64,000 bases of DNA from Pseudomonas sp. B21-056 (GTDB lineage Bacteria; Pseudomonadota; Gammaproteobacteria; Pseudomonadales; Pseudomonadaceae), in the NCBI RefSeq assembly GCF_026016325.1, contig NZ_CP087203.1:1984001-2048000 (forward strand), given 5' to 3'. Made by a program: the position numbers and the translations under genes. Within the stretch, counting starts at the first letter, position 1. Every line of letters begins with the position of its first letter. Positions 42,434 to 52,585 of the stretch are shown here, one piece after another. Under the pieces are notes generated by a model. That model was given only the letters and a program-made list of their open reading frames with translations. It had not been told where the DNA came from and searched no databases.

Positions 42434-42496
42434 GTGCTGTTGGCGCCCGTGGGTTGGGGCCCTATGTCGTACTGTTTATTTGGCTTGGATGAGGGT

Positions 42497-42861
42497 ATGA
42501 GTCGTTACGCGCCACCGTTGACATTGACGACCCGGATGCTGGGGTTGATTGCTGACATCAGCGAGCAGATCGGTCAGTTTTCGGCTGTCAATGATCATCA
42601 GCAGACCCCGCAATTGCGCCGAGGAAACCGGATCCGCACGATTCATGCTTCGTTTTCTGGCTTATTTGCCGGTTGAGGCAGTCATTCGCGATCAACAGGA
42701 CGCTTACTACGCTGCATAAGGCTACCTTTCGGGGTAACTACCTCAAGCCGGCATTGACGGCGGGCTTGATCGAAATGACCGACCCAGAGTCGCCCAGCAG
42801 TCCGACGCAACGGTATCGTCTTACTCTGCCAGGCAAGCAGGCCTTGGCACAGCTTGGCTGA
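42497..42861 (+). pseudogene. Fic-family protein remnant, internally deleted
   Basis: Two pieces in different frames. The first (42497-42676) reads MSRYAPPLTLTTRMLGLIADI then SEQIGQFSAVN and RRGNRIRTIHASFSG, resembling the N-terminal domain of Fic/DOC adenylyltransferases. The second (about 42673-42861) reads KATFRGNYLKPALTAGLIEM then TQRYRLTLPGKQALAQLG, resembling the C-terminal winged-helix tail of the same proteins. The whole central Fic domain with its HPFxxGNGR motif is missing, and the two parts are out of frame. A large internal deletion is the simplest explanation; residual expression would not give an active enzyme. Confidence 0.75.
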
Positions 42862-42886
42862 GACTTGCTGGCACATACCCCTCCAA

Positions 42887-42972
42887 TGTGGGAGCGAGCC
42901 TGCTCGCGATAGCGGTGCAACTGTCATATCAATGCGACTGATTCACCGCTATCGCGAGCAAGCTCGCTCCCA
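42887..42972. repeat. REP doublet, TGTGGGAGCGAGC family
   Basis: Inverted copies (TGTGGGAGCGAGCCTGCTCG and CGAGCAAGCTCGCTCCCA; the right one lacks the last bases) between the convergent Fic remnant and slt. Confidence 0.88.
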
Positions 42973-43005
42973 GGATGGCATTATCCGAATAGGGGGCGAT
43001 TTAGC

Positions 43006-44934
43006 TCACTGATCATCAAAGTAGCGTTCATGCCAGTCCACCAGCGGTTGCGGCGAGTTGAGTTTCTGGCCGTAGATCACTGAGTACGACAAGACGTTCT
43101 GCACGTATTGGCGGGTTTCGTCGAAGGGGATGCTTTCCACCCAGACGTCGAAGCTCAGGTGGTCGGCGCCGCGCAGCCACTGGCGTACGCGACCGGGGCC
43201 GGCGTTGTAGGCGGCCGAGGCGAGGACGCGGTTGCCGTTGAACTGGCTGTGGACCTGGCTCAGGTACGCCGCGCCGAGTTCGATGTTCTTGTCCGGATCC
43301 AGCACCTGCTGGGGCGAGGCCAGGGGGATGCTGAACTTGCGCGCGGTTTCCTTGGCGGTGCCGGGCATCAGTTGCATCAGGCCGGCGGCGCCAACGCCGG
43401 AGCGGGCGTCATCCATGAAGGCGCTTTCCTGGCGGGTGATCGCGAACACCCAGCTCGAATGCAGGCCACGAACCTTGGCTTCGCGCACCAGGGTATCGCG
43501 GTGTGCCATCGGGAAGCGGATGTCCAGGTCGTCCCAGTACTTGGCCTGACTGATGGTGCGGATGGCCGGGAAGTACCATTTCAGGTCGTAGGCCAGCTTC
43601 GCCTGGGCGACCATTTCGTCTCGGTTGAAATGCCGGCTGACGTGATACCACTCGCGGCGTCCGTCGACGATCTGCCCGCGGGCATGGAATTCCAGGGCCC
43701 GGCGAACCCCCGGCGTGTTACGTACCTTGTTGATCAACGCCTGGCTCAACACCAGCGGCTTGTTGGCGAGCGAGTAGGGCGATTGGGAGCGGTCGGCGGC
43801 CAGGAAGCCGTAGAAATCCCGTTCACGGGCCAGATGCTTGTAGAGCGTCAAGGCTTCGGGGTTCTGCGGTTGAGCCAGTTCCAGGCTGCGGGCCTGCCAG
43901 TAGCGCCAGCGGTTGGTGCTGGCCAGCGACTCGGGCAGGCGACGAGTCAGTTGATAAGCGTCGTCCCAGCGGCCCAGGCGCAGCAGCAGGCGCAGGCGCC
44001 ATTCCGAAACGGTGTCGTCGCGCAACTCCGGATCATATTGAGTCATCACGTCGAGGGCGCGGCTGTCGAAGCGCTTGGCCAGGGTCAGGCCGATTTCCCG
44101 GGCGATGGCAACTTTTTCGTCGCGGGAAAAATGCATGGTGCTGGCGTAGCCGTCCAGCAATGCCATGGCTTTGTCCGGATCCTGGCGGGCGAGACGGCGC
44201 AGGCCGAGGCTGACGATATCGGACATCGGTTCATCGGCCGGGATGAAGCGCGAGGGCTGGTTGAGCAGTTCGGGTTTCTGCGCCACATCCACCAGCAATT
44301 TGCCGCGAGGGGCGAGGGTGACCAGGCCGCTGACCAGGCTGTTGGCCAGCGGATAGTTACGAGCCTGGGCCGCCAGTTTGGCGCGCTCCCAGCGCTTCTG
44401 CTCGGTCAACTGGCCCTGGGACGCCCACAGGCCGAACAGCGCGTCGCAGGCCTGCGGTTGGGATTTACCGGTGAGCCAGAGCTTTTCAGTGTTGGCGTAG
44501 CCCTCGGCCTTGAGGCCATGGCTGAGCTGGTATTGGGCATTGAGGCAGTCCAGCTCGGTGAAATTGAGCTTGGGGTCGTAGTATTTGACGAAGGTCGCCC
44601 AGTCGCCGCGCTCGGCCAGCCAGCGCAACCAGCGCAGTTTCATCCAGTTGGCCTGGGGCAGGTCGCCGTGTTCGGCGAGGAACTTCTCGATTTCGGCGTT
44701 GCTCGCGCTCTTGAGACGAGCGGTCAGTTCGTCGTAGGCCAGGTACGGTTCCAGCGGATAATCGCTCAGGGCCTGGCTATAGCGGAAATAGGGGCCGGAA
44801 TCACCCTTGGCCAAGGCCCGCTTGGCTTCATCGTAATACTGGCGCTGGGTGGAAATATCCACCGCTTGAGCGGTTTGAATGGCAGTGGCACACACGAAAA
44901 AACAAGACAGAACAGTAATAAGGCGACTGCGCAT
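43006..44934 (-). CDS. slt: Soluble lytic murein transglycosylase
   Basis: A 642-residue periplasmic enzyme that cleaves peptidoglycan glycan strands to 1,6-anhydro products. It has a signal peptide (MRSRLITVLSCFFVCATAIQ, then TAQA), a long alpha-superhelical domain and a C-terminal SLT domain with the catalytic glutamate in ITRQESAFM, followed by GAAGLMQLMPGTAKETA and AYNAGPGRVRQWL. The start MRSRLITVL is fixed by the signal peptide; the open frame runs 121 codons upstream across the neighbouring start region and is rejected. Divergent from the ABC-F gene. Confidence 0.95.
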   Translation of the reverse strand: MRSRLITVLSCFFVCATAIQTAQAVDISTQRQYYDEAKRALAKGDSGPYFRYSQALSDYPLEPYLAYDELTARLKSASNAEIEKFLAEHGDLPQANWMKLRWLRWLAERGDWATFVKYYDPKLNFTELDCLNAQYQLSHGLKAEGYANTEKLWLTGKSQPQACDALFGLWASQGQLTEQKRWERAKLAAQARNYPLANSLVSGLVTLAPRGKLLVDVAQKPELLNQPSRFIPADEPMSDIVSLGLRRLARQDPDKAMALLDGYASTMHFSRDEKVAIAREIGLTLAKRFDSRALDVMTQYDPELRDDTVSEWRLRLLLRLGRWDDAYQLTRRLPESLASTNRWRYWQARSLELAQPQNPEALTLYKHLARERDFYGFLAADRSQSPYSLANKPLVLSQALINKVRNTPGVRRALEFHARGQIVDGRREWYHVSRHFNRDEMVAQAKLAYDLKWYFPAIRTISQAKYWDDLDIRFPMAHRDTLVREAKVRGLHSSWVFAITRQESAFMDDARSGVGAAGLMQLMPGTAKETARKFSIPLASPQQVLDPDKNIELGAAYLSQVHSQFNGNRVLASAAYNAGPGRVRQWLRGADHLSFDVWVESIPFDETRQYVQNVLSYSVIYGQKLNSPQPLVDWHERYFDDQ

Positions 44935-45148
44935 GAGACATCCGGGCAGAAAAAAACATGAAAAGCCCAAGGGGTAACCCAGGGTAACTGCCTGTAGCTT
45001 AGCCTTTTGCCAGCAACCGGCGAAAGCTTTGCGGGGCCGTCGGCGCAAGTTCGCAACATTTGTTATGCAGAGTGCTTCAACGACAAAAATGGCGGACTCC
45101 TGAAGTCTCATCTCAGGTAGAATGCGCGCCCGGTTTTTGGAGAAGCTC

Positions 45149-47068
45149 ATGACCCTGCTCAAATTCAGCGATGTGTCCCTTGCTTTCGGCGCGATGCCGT
45201 TGTTGGACAAGGTGTCCTGGCAGATCGCCCGTGGTGAGCGGGTGTGCATCATCGGCCGCAACGGCACTGGCAAGTCCAGCATGATGAAGCTGGTCAAGGG
45301 CGATCAGAAGCCCGACGACGGCTCGGTCTGGCGTGCCCCCGGCCTGAAGATCGGTGAGTTGCCCCAGGAACTGCCGCTGGCCGACGAGCGGACGGTGTTC
45401 GACGTGGTTGCCGAAGGCCTGGACGGTGTTGGTGCGTTGCTGGCCGAATATCATCACCTGAGCCAGAACATCGTCACCGATGCCGACCTGGAAAAACTGA
45501 TGCATGTGCAGCACGACCTCGAAGCCCGCGATGGCTGGCGTCTGCAGCAACTGGTCGACAGCACCCTGAGCCGCCTGCAACTGCCGGCCGACAAGACCCT
45601 CGCCGAGCTGTCCGGCGGCTGGCGTCGCCGCGTCTTGCTGGCCCAGGCCCTGGTGTCCGAACCGGACCTGCTGCTGCTCGACGAACCGACCAACCACCTG
45701 GACATCGGCGCCATCGCCTGGCTTGAAGAAGCCTTGAAGGACTTCCAGGGGGCGGTGCTGTTCATCACCCACGACCGTTCTTTCCTGCAGAACCTGGCGA
45801 CCCGTATCCTCGAGCTGGACCGTGGCGGCCTGATCGACTGGAACGGCGACTACGCCAGCTTCCTGGTACACAAGGAAGCGGTACTGGCGGCGGAAGAAAC
45901 CGCCAACGCGTTGTTCGACAAGCGCCTGGCCCAGGAAGAAGTCTGGATCCGCCAGGGCATCAAGGCCCGTCGTACCCGTAACGAAGGCCGCGTACGCGCC
46001 CTCAAGGCCCTGCGTGTCGAGCGCAGCGAGCGTCGCGAGCGCACCGGCAAGGCCAATATCCAGCTGGAAACGGCTGAAAAATCCGGCAAGCAGGTGATGG
46101 TGCTGGAAAACGTCAGCTTCGCCCATCCAGGCGGACCGTTCCTGGTCAAGGACTTCTCGATGGTCCTGCAGCGCGGCGACCGCATTGGCCTGTTGGGTGC
46201 CAACGGCACCGGCAAGACCACCTTGCTCAAGCTGATGCTCGGTGGTCTGGTGCCGTCCAGCGGCAAGGTGGAAGAGGGGACGAAGATCGACGTCGCCTAT
46301 TTCGACCAGTTGCGTCATCAACTGGACCTGGAAAAGACCGTGATCGACAACGTGGCCGAAGGCCGCGACTTCATCGACATCGATGGCCAGAGCCGCCACG
46401 TACTGAGCTACCTCGGCGATTTCCTGTTCAGCCCCCAGCGTGCCCGCACGCCGGTCAAGGCATTGTCCGGCGGCGAGCGTGCCCGCCTGCTGCTGGCGAA
46501 GCTGTTCAGCAAGCCGGCGAACCTGCTGGTGCTCGACGAACCGACCAACGACCTGGACGTGGAAACCCTCGAATTGCTCGAAGAGGTGCTGCTGACCTTC
46601 AATGGCACCGTGCTGATGGTCAGCCACGACCGGGCATTCCTCGACAACGTGGTCACCAGCACCCTGGTGTTCGAAGGCGAAGGTCGGGTTCGCGAATACG
46701 TCGGCGGCTATCAGGACTGGCTGCGCCAGGGCGGCTCGCCGCGCCTTCTGGGCGTGACCGAGAGTAAGTCCGGCAAGGCCGACCTGAATTCGGCGGTGGT
46801 CACGGCCGAGCCGGCTCCGGTGGCCGCCGCCGCGGCCCCGGCGCCAGCCAAGAAGAAGCTCAGCTACAAGCTGCAGCGCGAGCTGGAAGCGTTACCGGGC
46901 GATATCGATGCCAAGGAAGCGCAGATCGCCGCGGTGCAGGCCGAGATGGCCGATGCCGGTTTCTACCAGCGGCCGGCTGCGGAAACCGCCAAGGTGATTG
47001 CGTACCTGGAGCAGTTGCAGGCTGAGCTGGATGCGCTGGTCGAGCGTTGGGCCGAGCTGGACGCGTGA
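45149..47068 (+). CDS. ABC-F family ATPase, Uup type
   Basis: A 639-residue soluble protein with two ATP-binding cassettes and no membrane segments. Walker A is GRNGTGKSS in the first and GANGTGKTT in the second; signatures are LSGGWRRRVLLAQAL and LSGGERARLLLAKLF; Walker B is LLLLDEPTNHLD and LLVLDEPTNDLD. A linker and a C-terminal coiled-coil (KKKLSYKLQRELEALPGDID onward) match Uup, which binds ribosomes or branched DNA and affects transposon excision. The start MTLLKFSDVSLAF follows TTTGGAG. Stand-alone gene ending at a REP doublet. Confidence 0.93.
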   Translation: MTLLKFSDVSLAFGAMPLLDKVSWQIARGERVCIIGRNGTGKSSMMKLVKGDQKPDDGSVWRAPGLKIGELPQELPLADERTVFDVVAEGLDGVGALLAEYHHLSQNIVTDADLEKLMHVQHDLEARDGWRLQQLVDSTLSRLQLPADKTLAELSGGWRRRVLLAQALVSEPDLLLLDEPTNHLDIGAIAWLEEALKDFQGAVLFITHDRSFLQNLATRILELDRGGLIDWNGDYASFLVHKEAVLAAEETANALFDKRLAQEEVWIRQGIKARRTRNEGRVRALKALRVERSERRERTGKANIQLETAEKSGKQVMVLENVSFAHPGGPFLVKDFSMVLQRGDRIGLLGANGTGKTTLLKLMLGGLVPSSGKVEEGTKIDVAYFDQLRHQLDLEKTVIDNVAEGRDFIDIDGQSRHVLSYLGDFLFSPQRARTPVKALSGGERARLLLAKLFSKPANLLVLDEPTNDLDVETLELLEEVLLTFNGTVLMVSHDRAFLDNVVTSTLVFEGEGRVREYVGGYQDWLRQGGSPRLLGVTESKSGKADLNSAVVTAEPAPVAAAAAPAPAKKKLSYKLQRELEALPGDIDAKEAQIAAVQAEMADAGFYQRPAAETAKVIAYLEQLQAELDALVERWAELDA

Positions 47069-47084
47069 TTTGAAATACATCCCC

Positions 47085-47177
47085 CTGTGGGAGCGAGCCT
47101 GCTCGCGATAGCGGTGTATCAGCGACAGAGATGTCGACTGTGCTGACGCCATCGCGAGCAGGCTCGCTCCCCACAGG
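47085..47177. repeat. REP doublet, TGTGGGAGCGAGC family
   Basis: Inverted copies between the convergent ABC-F and universal-stress genes. The right copy has one extra C (CTCGCTCCCCACAG). Confidence 0.88.
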
Positions 47178-47189
47178 GTTTCATAGCCG

Positions 47190-47630
47190 TTATGCGCGCT
47201 TGACCAGGTGCACTGCCAGCACATCGCAAGGCGCGCCATGCAGCACATCGTTGGCGGTGGAGCCCAGCAGCAGCGCCAGGCCGTGACGGCCATGGCTGCC
47301 GACGACGATCAGGTCGCAACCCTGTTCCTTGGCCAGGTGATGAATCTCCTGGCGCGGCTGGCCGTAGGTCAGGTGGCTGTTTTCCCGTTTCAGGTCCGGG
47401 TATTTCACGATCAGGCGGTCCAGGCGTTCCTTGGCCTGATCGAACTGTTGTTGCTGCAGTTGAGAAAGGTCCATGGGGACATCGCCGCCAAAGGCCATGG
47501 CCATCGGCTCGACGATATGCACCAGTGACAGCTTGGTCTCTCTGCCGTCGCACAGGGCGCGAGCGCGCTTGATGACGGGATCGCATTCTTCAGTGAGGTC
47601 GACGGCGACCAGGATGTGTTCGTAATACAT
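47190..47630 (-). CDS. Universal stress protein, UspA family
   Basis: A 146-residue single-domain protein. The N-terminal YEHILVAVDLTEECD and the C-terminal nucleotide-binding pattern DLIVVGSHGRHGLALLLGSTANDVL (G-2X-G-9X-G-S/T type) suggest ATP binding. It helps cells survive stress; Usp proteins in pseudomonads are often induced by oxygen limitation through Anr. The ATG at 47630 fits GGAG spacing better than the GTG nine bases upstream. A TTGAC..GTCAA pair lies upstream, but its spacing does not fit an Anr box. Confidence 0.92.
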   Translation of the reverse strand: MYYEHILVAVDLTEECDPVIKRARALCDGRETKLSLVHIVEPMAMAFGGDVPMDLSQLQQQQFDQAKERLDRLIVKYPDLKRENSHLTYGQPRQEIHHLAKEQGCDLIVVGSHGRHGLALLLGSTANDVLHGAPCDVLAVHLVKRA

Positions 47631-47732
47631 GAAAAGCACTCCAGAGAATGGCGATACGGTTAAGTATGGCTGGTTTCAAGCGCATTGACGGCGACGTGGG
47701 TCAATGGCTCATCAGAATTCGGGAGTACTGAT

Positions 47733-48170
47733 ATGACGGTCTGGATAGTGGTGTCAATCCTGCTGGTGGTATTGAGCCCCCTGGCATGGTTGCGGCCGTC
47801 CCGTGTACAGAGCGGTCGCATCGCCCTGCGCATGGAGGCGCGGCGCCTTGGCCTGGCCATGCAATTGGCCCCCCAGGAGTGGCCGCACTGGCTCGACCCC
47901 CAGCCTCCAAACCCTTGCGCGCAGTACCATCAGCCCCGGCGCGGCAAGCAGCCGGCCTGTTGGAGCTACTGGCAAAGCGCACCGGGCCTCTGGGTCAACC
48001 AGTGGCGGGAAGTTTGCCAGGATGAGTTGTTGCTCGAGCATTTCAGGGCGCTGCCGGCCAACGTCTACAAGGTCGAAGCCGACCGGCAGATGATCACCTT
48101 GTACTGGGGCGAGAAGGGCGAAGCCACTGTTTTGCAGGATATTGCAGCGGTGCTCAAGGCGTTAGCCTGA
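47733..48170 (+). CDS. Conserved hypothetical protein with one membrane helix
   Basis: A 145-residue protein. The N-terminal segment MTVWIVVSILLVVLSPLAWL is a membrane anchor or uncleaved signal. The rest is soluble: RIALRMEARRLGLAMQL, a tryptophan-rich middle (WPHWLDP; CWSYWQSAPGLWVNQWRE) and a compact end YKVEADRQMITLYWGEKGE. GGGAG precedes the ATG at 47733; the frame is open 16 codons further. I do not recognise the family, although it looks like a genuine pseudomonad gene. Divergent from the universal stress gene. Confidence 0.78.
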   Translation: MTVWIVVSILLVVLSPLAWLRPSRVQSGRIALRMEARRLGLAMQLAPQEWPHWLDPQPPNPCAQYHQPRRGKQPACWSYWQSAPGLWVNQWREVCQDELLLEHFRALPANVYKVEADRQMITLYWGEKGEATVLQDIAAVLKALA

Positions 48171-48173
48171 AGC

Positions 48174-48278
48174 TCGTAGGAGCTGTCGAGCGAAGCGAGG
48201 CTGCGATCTTTCCAGGCCCGGTTAAGTCTCAAGCGCGCGATCAAAATCAAAAGATCGCAGCCTGCGGCAGCTCCTGCG
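48174..48278. repeat. Inverted repeat, TGTAGGAGCTGTCGAGCG family, degraded
   Basis: The left arm GTAGGAGCTGTCGAGCGAAG (continuing CGAGGCTGCGATCTTT) is intact. The right arm (AAAGATCAAAATCAAAAG, then CCTGCGGCAGCTCCTGC) has diverged. It follows the hypothetical gene at once and lies next to a leftward terminator. Confidence 0.7.
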
Positions 48279-48283
48279 CCGCA

Positions 48284-48312
48284 TAAAAAAAGCCCGACAG
48301 TCTCATCGGGCG
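48284..48312 (-). terminator. Leftward rho-independent terminator
   Basis: On the minus strand GCCCGA / TCGGGC (loop about TGAGACTG) is followed by TTTTTTT. There is no T-run on the plus side, so it serves leftward transcription entering from the orphan fragment at 48336-48590. Confidence 0.7.
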
Positions 48313-48335
48313 GGTTGGCCAGGCAGGCCGTCAAA

Positions 48336-48591
48336 TCAATTCGAATCCGGGGCGTTCGTTCGCAACGTCCTCACGCCAAGCGCTTCAAGAACGTATCCGC
48401 CAGCATAGCTGGTTGTATTCGTCGTGCCCGGAATTAGGGCGACTTTTCTAATGATTGATCCTATGAATGTCCCTGCATGCAGCGCCGTGTTGCGGATCTG
48501 CAGGGTAATGGAAATGACCGTCAAGTCGCGCTCGAGGCCTTGTTTAGGGCGATTGACAATTGTCGGAAATTCCGTGAAGGTGACGTACCCA
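48336..48591 (-). pseudogene. Leftward open fragment, possible gene remnant
   Basis: An open frame without an ATG runs from about 48591 to a stop at 48336. It would read FGYVTFTEFPTIVNRPKQG, then LERDLTVISITLQIRNTALH, then AGTFIGSIIRKVALIPGTTN and ends LRTNAPDSN. The only candidate start is the TTG at 48524. A leftward terminator stands 24 bp after the stop. The protein part resembles no family I know. The combination suggests the 3' end of a lost or rearranged gene, or a very small gene with a rare start. It must be treated as tentative. Confidence 0.35.
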
Positions 48592-48770
48592 AATCAAACG
48601 GGCGTATGAATTGAGCGTTTGTATTTTCCGAACGTTCCTACAGAACCCCGACTATCGCGTTGACGGGTGTGCCTGGCGGATTGGCGTAGCATCGACGGTA
48701 ACGTCAATGCCGAACCAGCGGTCAGCGTCCAACGTGTACTGTTCAGCTTCCATATCGTGGAGATCAGTTG
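48592..48770. other. Upstream region of fadBA
   Basis: About 180 bp containing the fadBA promoter. PsrA-type half-sites CAAAC (48595-48599) and GTTTG (48617-48621) stand 22 bp apart centre to centre, farther than in the known PsrA palindrome. I see no gene. Confidence 0.4.
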
Positions 48771-50918
48771 ATGATTTACGAAGGTAAAGCCATCACGGTT
48801 AAGGCTCTTGAAAGTGGCATCGTCGAACTGAAGTTCGATCTCAAGGGTGAGTCCGTCAACAAGTTCAACCGTCTAACCCTGAATGAATTGCGTCAGGCCG
48901 TGGACACTATCAAGGCAGATGCTTCGATCAAGGGTGTGATCGTCAGCAGTGGCAAGGACGTCTTCATCGTCGGCGCCGACATCACCGAATTCGTCGACAA
49001 CTTCAAGCTGCCCGATGCCGAACTGATCGCTGGCAACCTCGAAGCCAACCGTATTTTCAGCGACTTCGAAGATCTCAACGTACCGACCGTCGCAGCCATC
49101 AACGGCATCGCCCTGGGTGGCGGCCTGGAAATGTGCCTGGCAGCGGACTATCGCGTCATGTCTTCCGCCGCCAAGATCGGCCTGCCGGAAGTCAAGCTGG
49201 GCATCTACCCGGGCTTCGGCGGTACCGTGCGCTTGCCGCGCCTGATCGGTGCCGACAACGCCATCGAATGGATTGCCGCCGGCAAGGAAAACCGTGCCGA
49301 AGACGCGCTGAAAGTCGGCGCCGTGGATGCCGTGGTCGAACCTGGCAAGCTCCAGGCCGCGGCCCTTGAATTGATCAAGCGCGCCATCAGTGGCGAGTTC
49401 GACCACAAGGCCAAGCGCCAGCCGAAGCTGGAAAAGCTCAAGCTCAACGCCATCGAGCAGATGATGGCCTTCGAAACCGCCAAGGGCTTCGTGGCCGGCC
49501 AGGCGGGTCCGAACTACCCGGCGCCGGTCGAAGCGATCAAGACCATTCAGAAAGCCGCGAACTTCGGTCGCGACAAGGCCCTGGAAGTCGAAGCTGCCGG
49601 CTTCGTCAAACTGGCCAAGACCTCGGCCGCACAAAGCCTGATCGGTCTGTTCCTCAATGACCAGGAACTGAAGAAAAAGGCCAAGGCCTACGACGAAATC
49701 GCCCGTGACGTGAAGCAGGCCGCCGTGTTGGGCGCCGGCATCATGGGTGGCGGTATCGCCTATCAGTCGGCGTCCAAAGGCACACCGATCCTGATGAAGG
49801 ACATCAATGAACACGGGATCGAACAGGGCCTGGCCGAAGCCGCCAAGCTGCTGGTAGGTCGCGTCGACAAAGGCCGCATGACCGCGGCGAAGATGGCCGA
49901 AGTGCTCAACGGCATTCGTCCGACCCTGTCCTACGGCGATTTTGGCCATGTCGACCTGGTGGTCGAAGCGGTTGTCGAAAACCCGAAGGTCAAGCAGGCG
50001 GTATTGGCTGAAGTCGAAGACAAGGTCAAAGAGGATACGATCCTCGCCTCGAACACCTCGACCATTTCCATTTCGCTGCTGGCCAAGGCCCTCAAGCGTC
50101 CGGAAAACTTTGTCGGCATGCACTTCTTCAACCCGGTGCACATGATGCCGCTGGTGGAAGTGATCCGGGGCGAGAAGTCCAGCGAACTGGCCGTTGCCAC
50201 CACCGTTGCCTACGCCAAGAAAATGGGCAAGAACCCGATCGTCGTCAACGACTGCCCGGGCTTCCTGGTCAACCGCGTGCTGTTCCCGTATTTCGGTGGT
50301 TTCGCCAAATTGGTCAGCGCTGGCGTGGACTTCGTGCGCATCGACAAGATCATGGAAAAATTCGGCTGGCCGATGGGCCCGGCCTACCTGATGGACGTGG
50401 TCGGTATCGACACCGGCCACCACGGTCGCGACGTCATGGCTGAAGGCTTCCCGGACCGCATGAAGGACGACTGTCGTTCGGCTGTCGACGTGCTCTACGA
50501 AGCCAAGCGCCTGGGCCAGAAGAACGGCAAGGGCTTCTACGCCTACGAGACCGACAAGCGTGGCAAGCAGAAGAAAGTGGCCGATCCGTCGGTGCTGGAA
50601 GTGCTCAAGCCGATCGTCTACGAGCAACGCGAAGTCACCGACGAAGACATCATCAACTGGATGATGATCCCGCTGTGCCTCGAAACCGTGCGTTGCCTGG
50701 AAGACGGCATTGTCGAAACCGCCGCCGAAGCCGACATGGGTCTGGTCTACGGCATCGGTTTCCCTCCGTTCCGTGGCGGTGCGCTGCGCTACATCGATTC
50801 GATCGGTGTGGCCGAGTTCGTTGCCCTGGCTGACCAGTACGCTGATCTGGGCGCGCTGTACCACCCCACCGCGAAGCTGCGTGAAATGGCCAAGAACGGC
50901 CAGAGTTTCTTCGGTTAA
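48771..50918 (+). CDS. fadB: Fatty-acid oxidation complex alpha subunit FadB
   Basis: A 715-residue multifunctional enzyme of beta-oxidation. The N-terminal crotonase domain (enoyl-CoA hydratase/isomerase) shows [18 protein letters not shown] and [16 protein letters not shown]. The C-terminal 3-hydroxyacyl-CoA dehydrogenase domain shows [35 protein letters not shown] and [12 protein letters not shown]. It works in a complex with FadA, encoded 30 bp downstream. A TTG precedes the ATG directly, and the ATG at 48771 gives the usual length. Expression in pseudomonads is controlled by PsrA, encoded 9 kb away in this window. Confidence 0.98.
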   Translation: MIYEGKAITVKALESGIVELKFDLKGESVNKFNRLTLNELRQAVDTIKADASIKGVIVSSGKDVFIVGADITEFVDNFKLPDAELIAGNLEANRIFSDFEDLNVPTVAAINGIALGGGLEMCLAADYRVMSSAAKIGLPEVKLGIYPGFGGTVRLPRLIGADNAIEWIAAGKENRAEDALKVGAVDAVVEPGKLQAAALELIKRAISGEFDHKAKRQPKLEKLKLNAIEQMMAFETAKGFVAGQAGPNYPAPVEAIKTIQKAANFGRDKALEVEAAGFVKLAKTSAAQSLIGLFLNDQELKKKAKAYDEIARDVKQAAVLGAGIMGGGIAYQSASKGTPILMKDINEHGIEQGLAEAAKLLVGRVDKGRMTAAKMAEVLNGIRPTLSYGDFGHVDLVVEAVVENPKVKQAVLAEVEDKVKEDTILASNTSTISISLLAKALKRPENFVGMHFFNPVHMMPLVEVIRGEKSSELAVATTVAYAKKMGKNPIVVNDCPGFLVNRVLFPYFGGFAKLVSAGVDFVRIDKIMEKFGWPMGPAYLMDVVGIDTGHHGRDVMAEGFPDRMKDDCRSAVDVLYEAKRLGQKNGKGFYAYETDKRGKQKKVADPSVLEVLKPIVYEQREVTDEDIINWMMIPLCLETVRCLEDGIVETAAEADMGLVYGIGFPPFRGGALRYIDSIGVAEFVALADQYADLGALYHPTAKLREMAKNGQSFFG

Positions 50919-50933
50919 GCGCCCAACGACTAG

Positions 50934-52124
<1,191 letters not shown>

Positions 52125-52139
52125 GCGTTGCGTCGATGG

Positions 52140-52173
52140 AAGCCGGGGCCAAGTGCCCCGGTTTTTGTTTTTA
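52140..52173 (+). terminator. Terminator after fadBA
   Basis: The stem GCCGGGGC / GCCCCGG-type (AGCCGGGGCCAAGTGCCCCGG read in parts) is followed by TTTTTGTTTTT. It lies 16 bp beyond the fadA stop. Confidence 0.88.
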
Positions 52174-52233
52174 CGGGTTTAATAAGAAAAGATTTTGTTT
52201 TTATTTTGAAAAGATTTCAGTGAGGGCCGAAGC

Positions 52234-52470
52234 ATGCCGATACAACCTGGGCTCTACCAGCATTACAAAGGTCCGCAGTACCGCGTATTCAGCATCGCGC
52301 GGCATTCCGAGACCGAGGAAGAAGTGGTCTTCTACCAAGCCCTGTATGGCGATTACGGCTTTTGGGTGCGTCCCTTGAGCATGTTCCAGGAGTCCGTCGA
52401 GGTTGACGGCGAACAGGTGCCACGCTTTGCTTTGGTGCAGGCCGAAGGGGGCATTTTCCCCAAGCCTTGA
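52234..52470 (+). CDS. DUF1653 protein
   Basis: A 78-residue small protein with the DUF1653 pattern: PGLYQHYKGPQYRVFSIARH, then EEEVVFYQALYGDYGFWVRP and FALVQ near the end. It is probably a beta-barrel or SH3-like fold; the biochemical role is unknown. It stands between the fadBA terminator and topA with about 115 bp to topA. Confidence 0.9.
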   Translation: MPIQPGLYQHYKGPQYRVFSIARHSETEEEVVFYQALYGDYGFWVRPLSMFQESVEVDGEQVPRFALVQAEGGIFPKP

Positions 52471-52585
52471 GGCCAACCTGCGGGCAACCCTGCGCTTGAC
52501 CTCACCTTGCAGCCACTATATATAGCGGTGCCGCGTCAGGCGCCAACCGCCTTTCACTTTTTAGAATTCAGGAATTTTCTGATCC

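Noticed and set aside
47685..47704. Possible Anr box upstream of the universal stress gene
   Set aside because: TTGAC and GTCAA are present but separated by ten bases rather than four; the best N4-spaced reading matches only about six of ten positions.
52510..52530. CTATATATAG palindrome before topA as an SOS box
   Set aside because: It lacks the CTG-N10-CAG frame required for LexA; more likely part of an ordinary AT-rich promoter.
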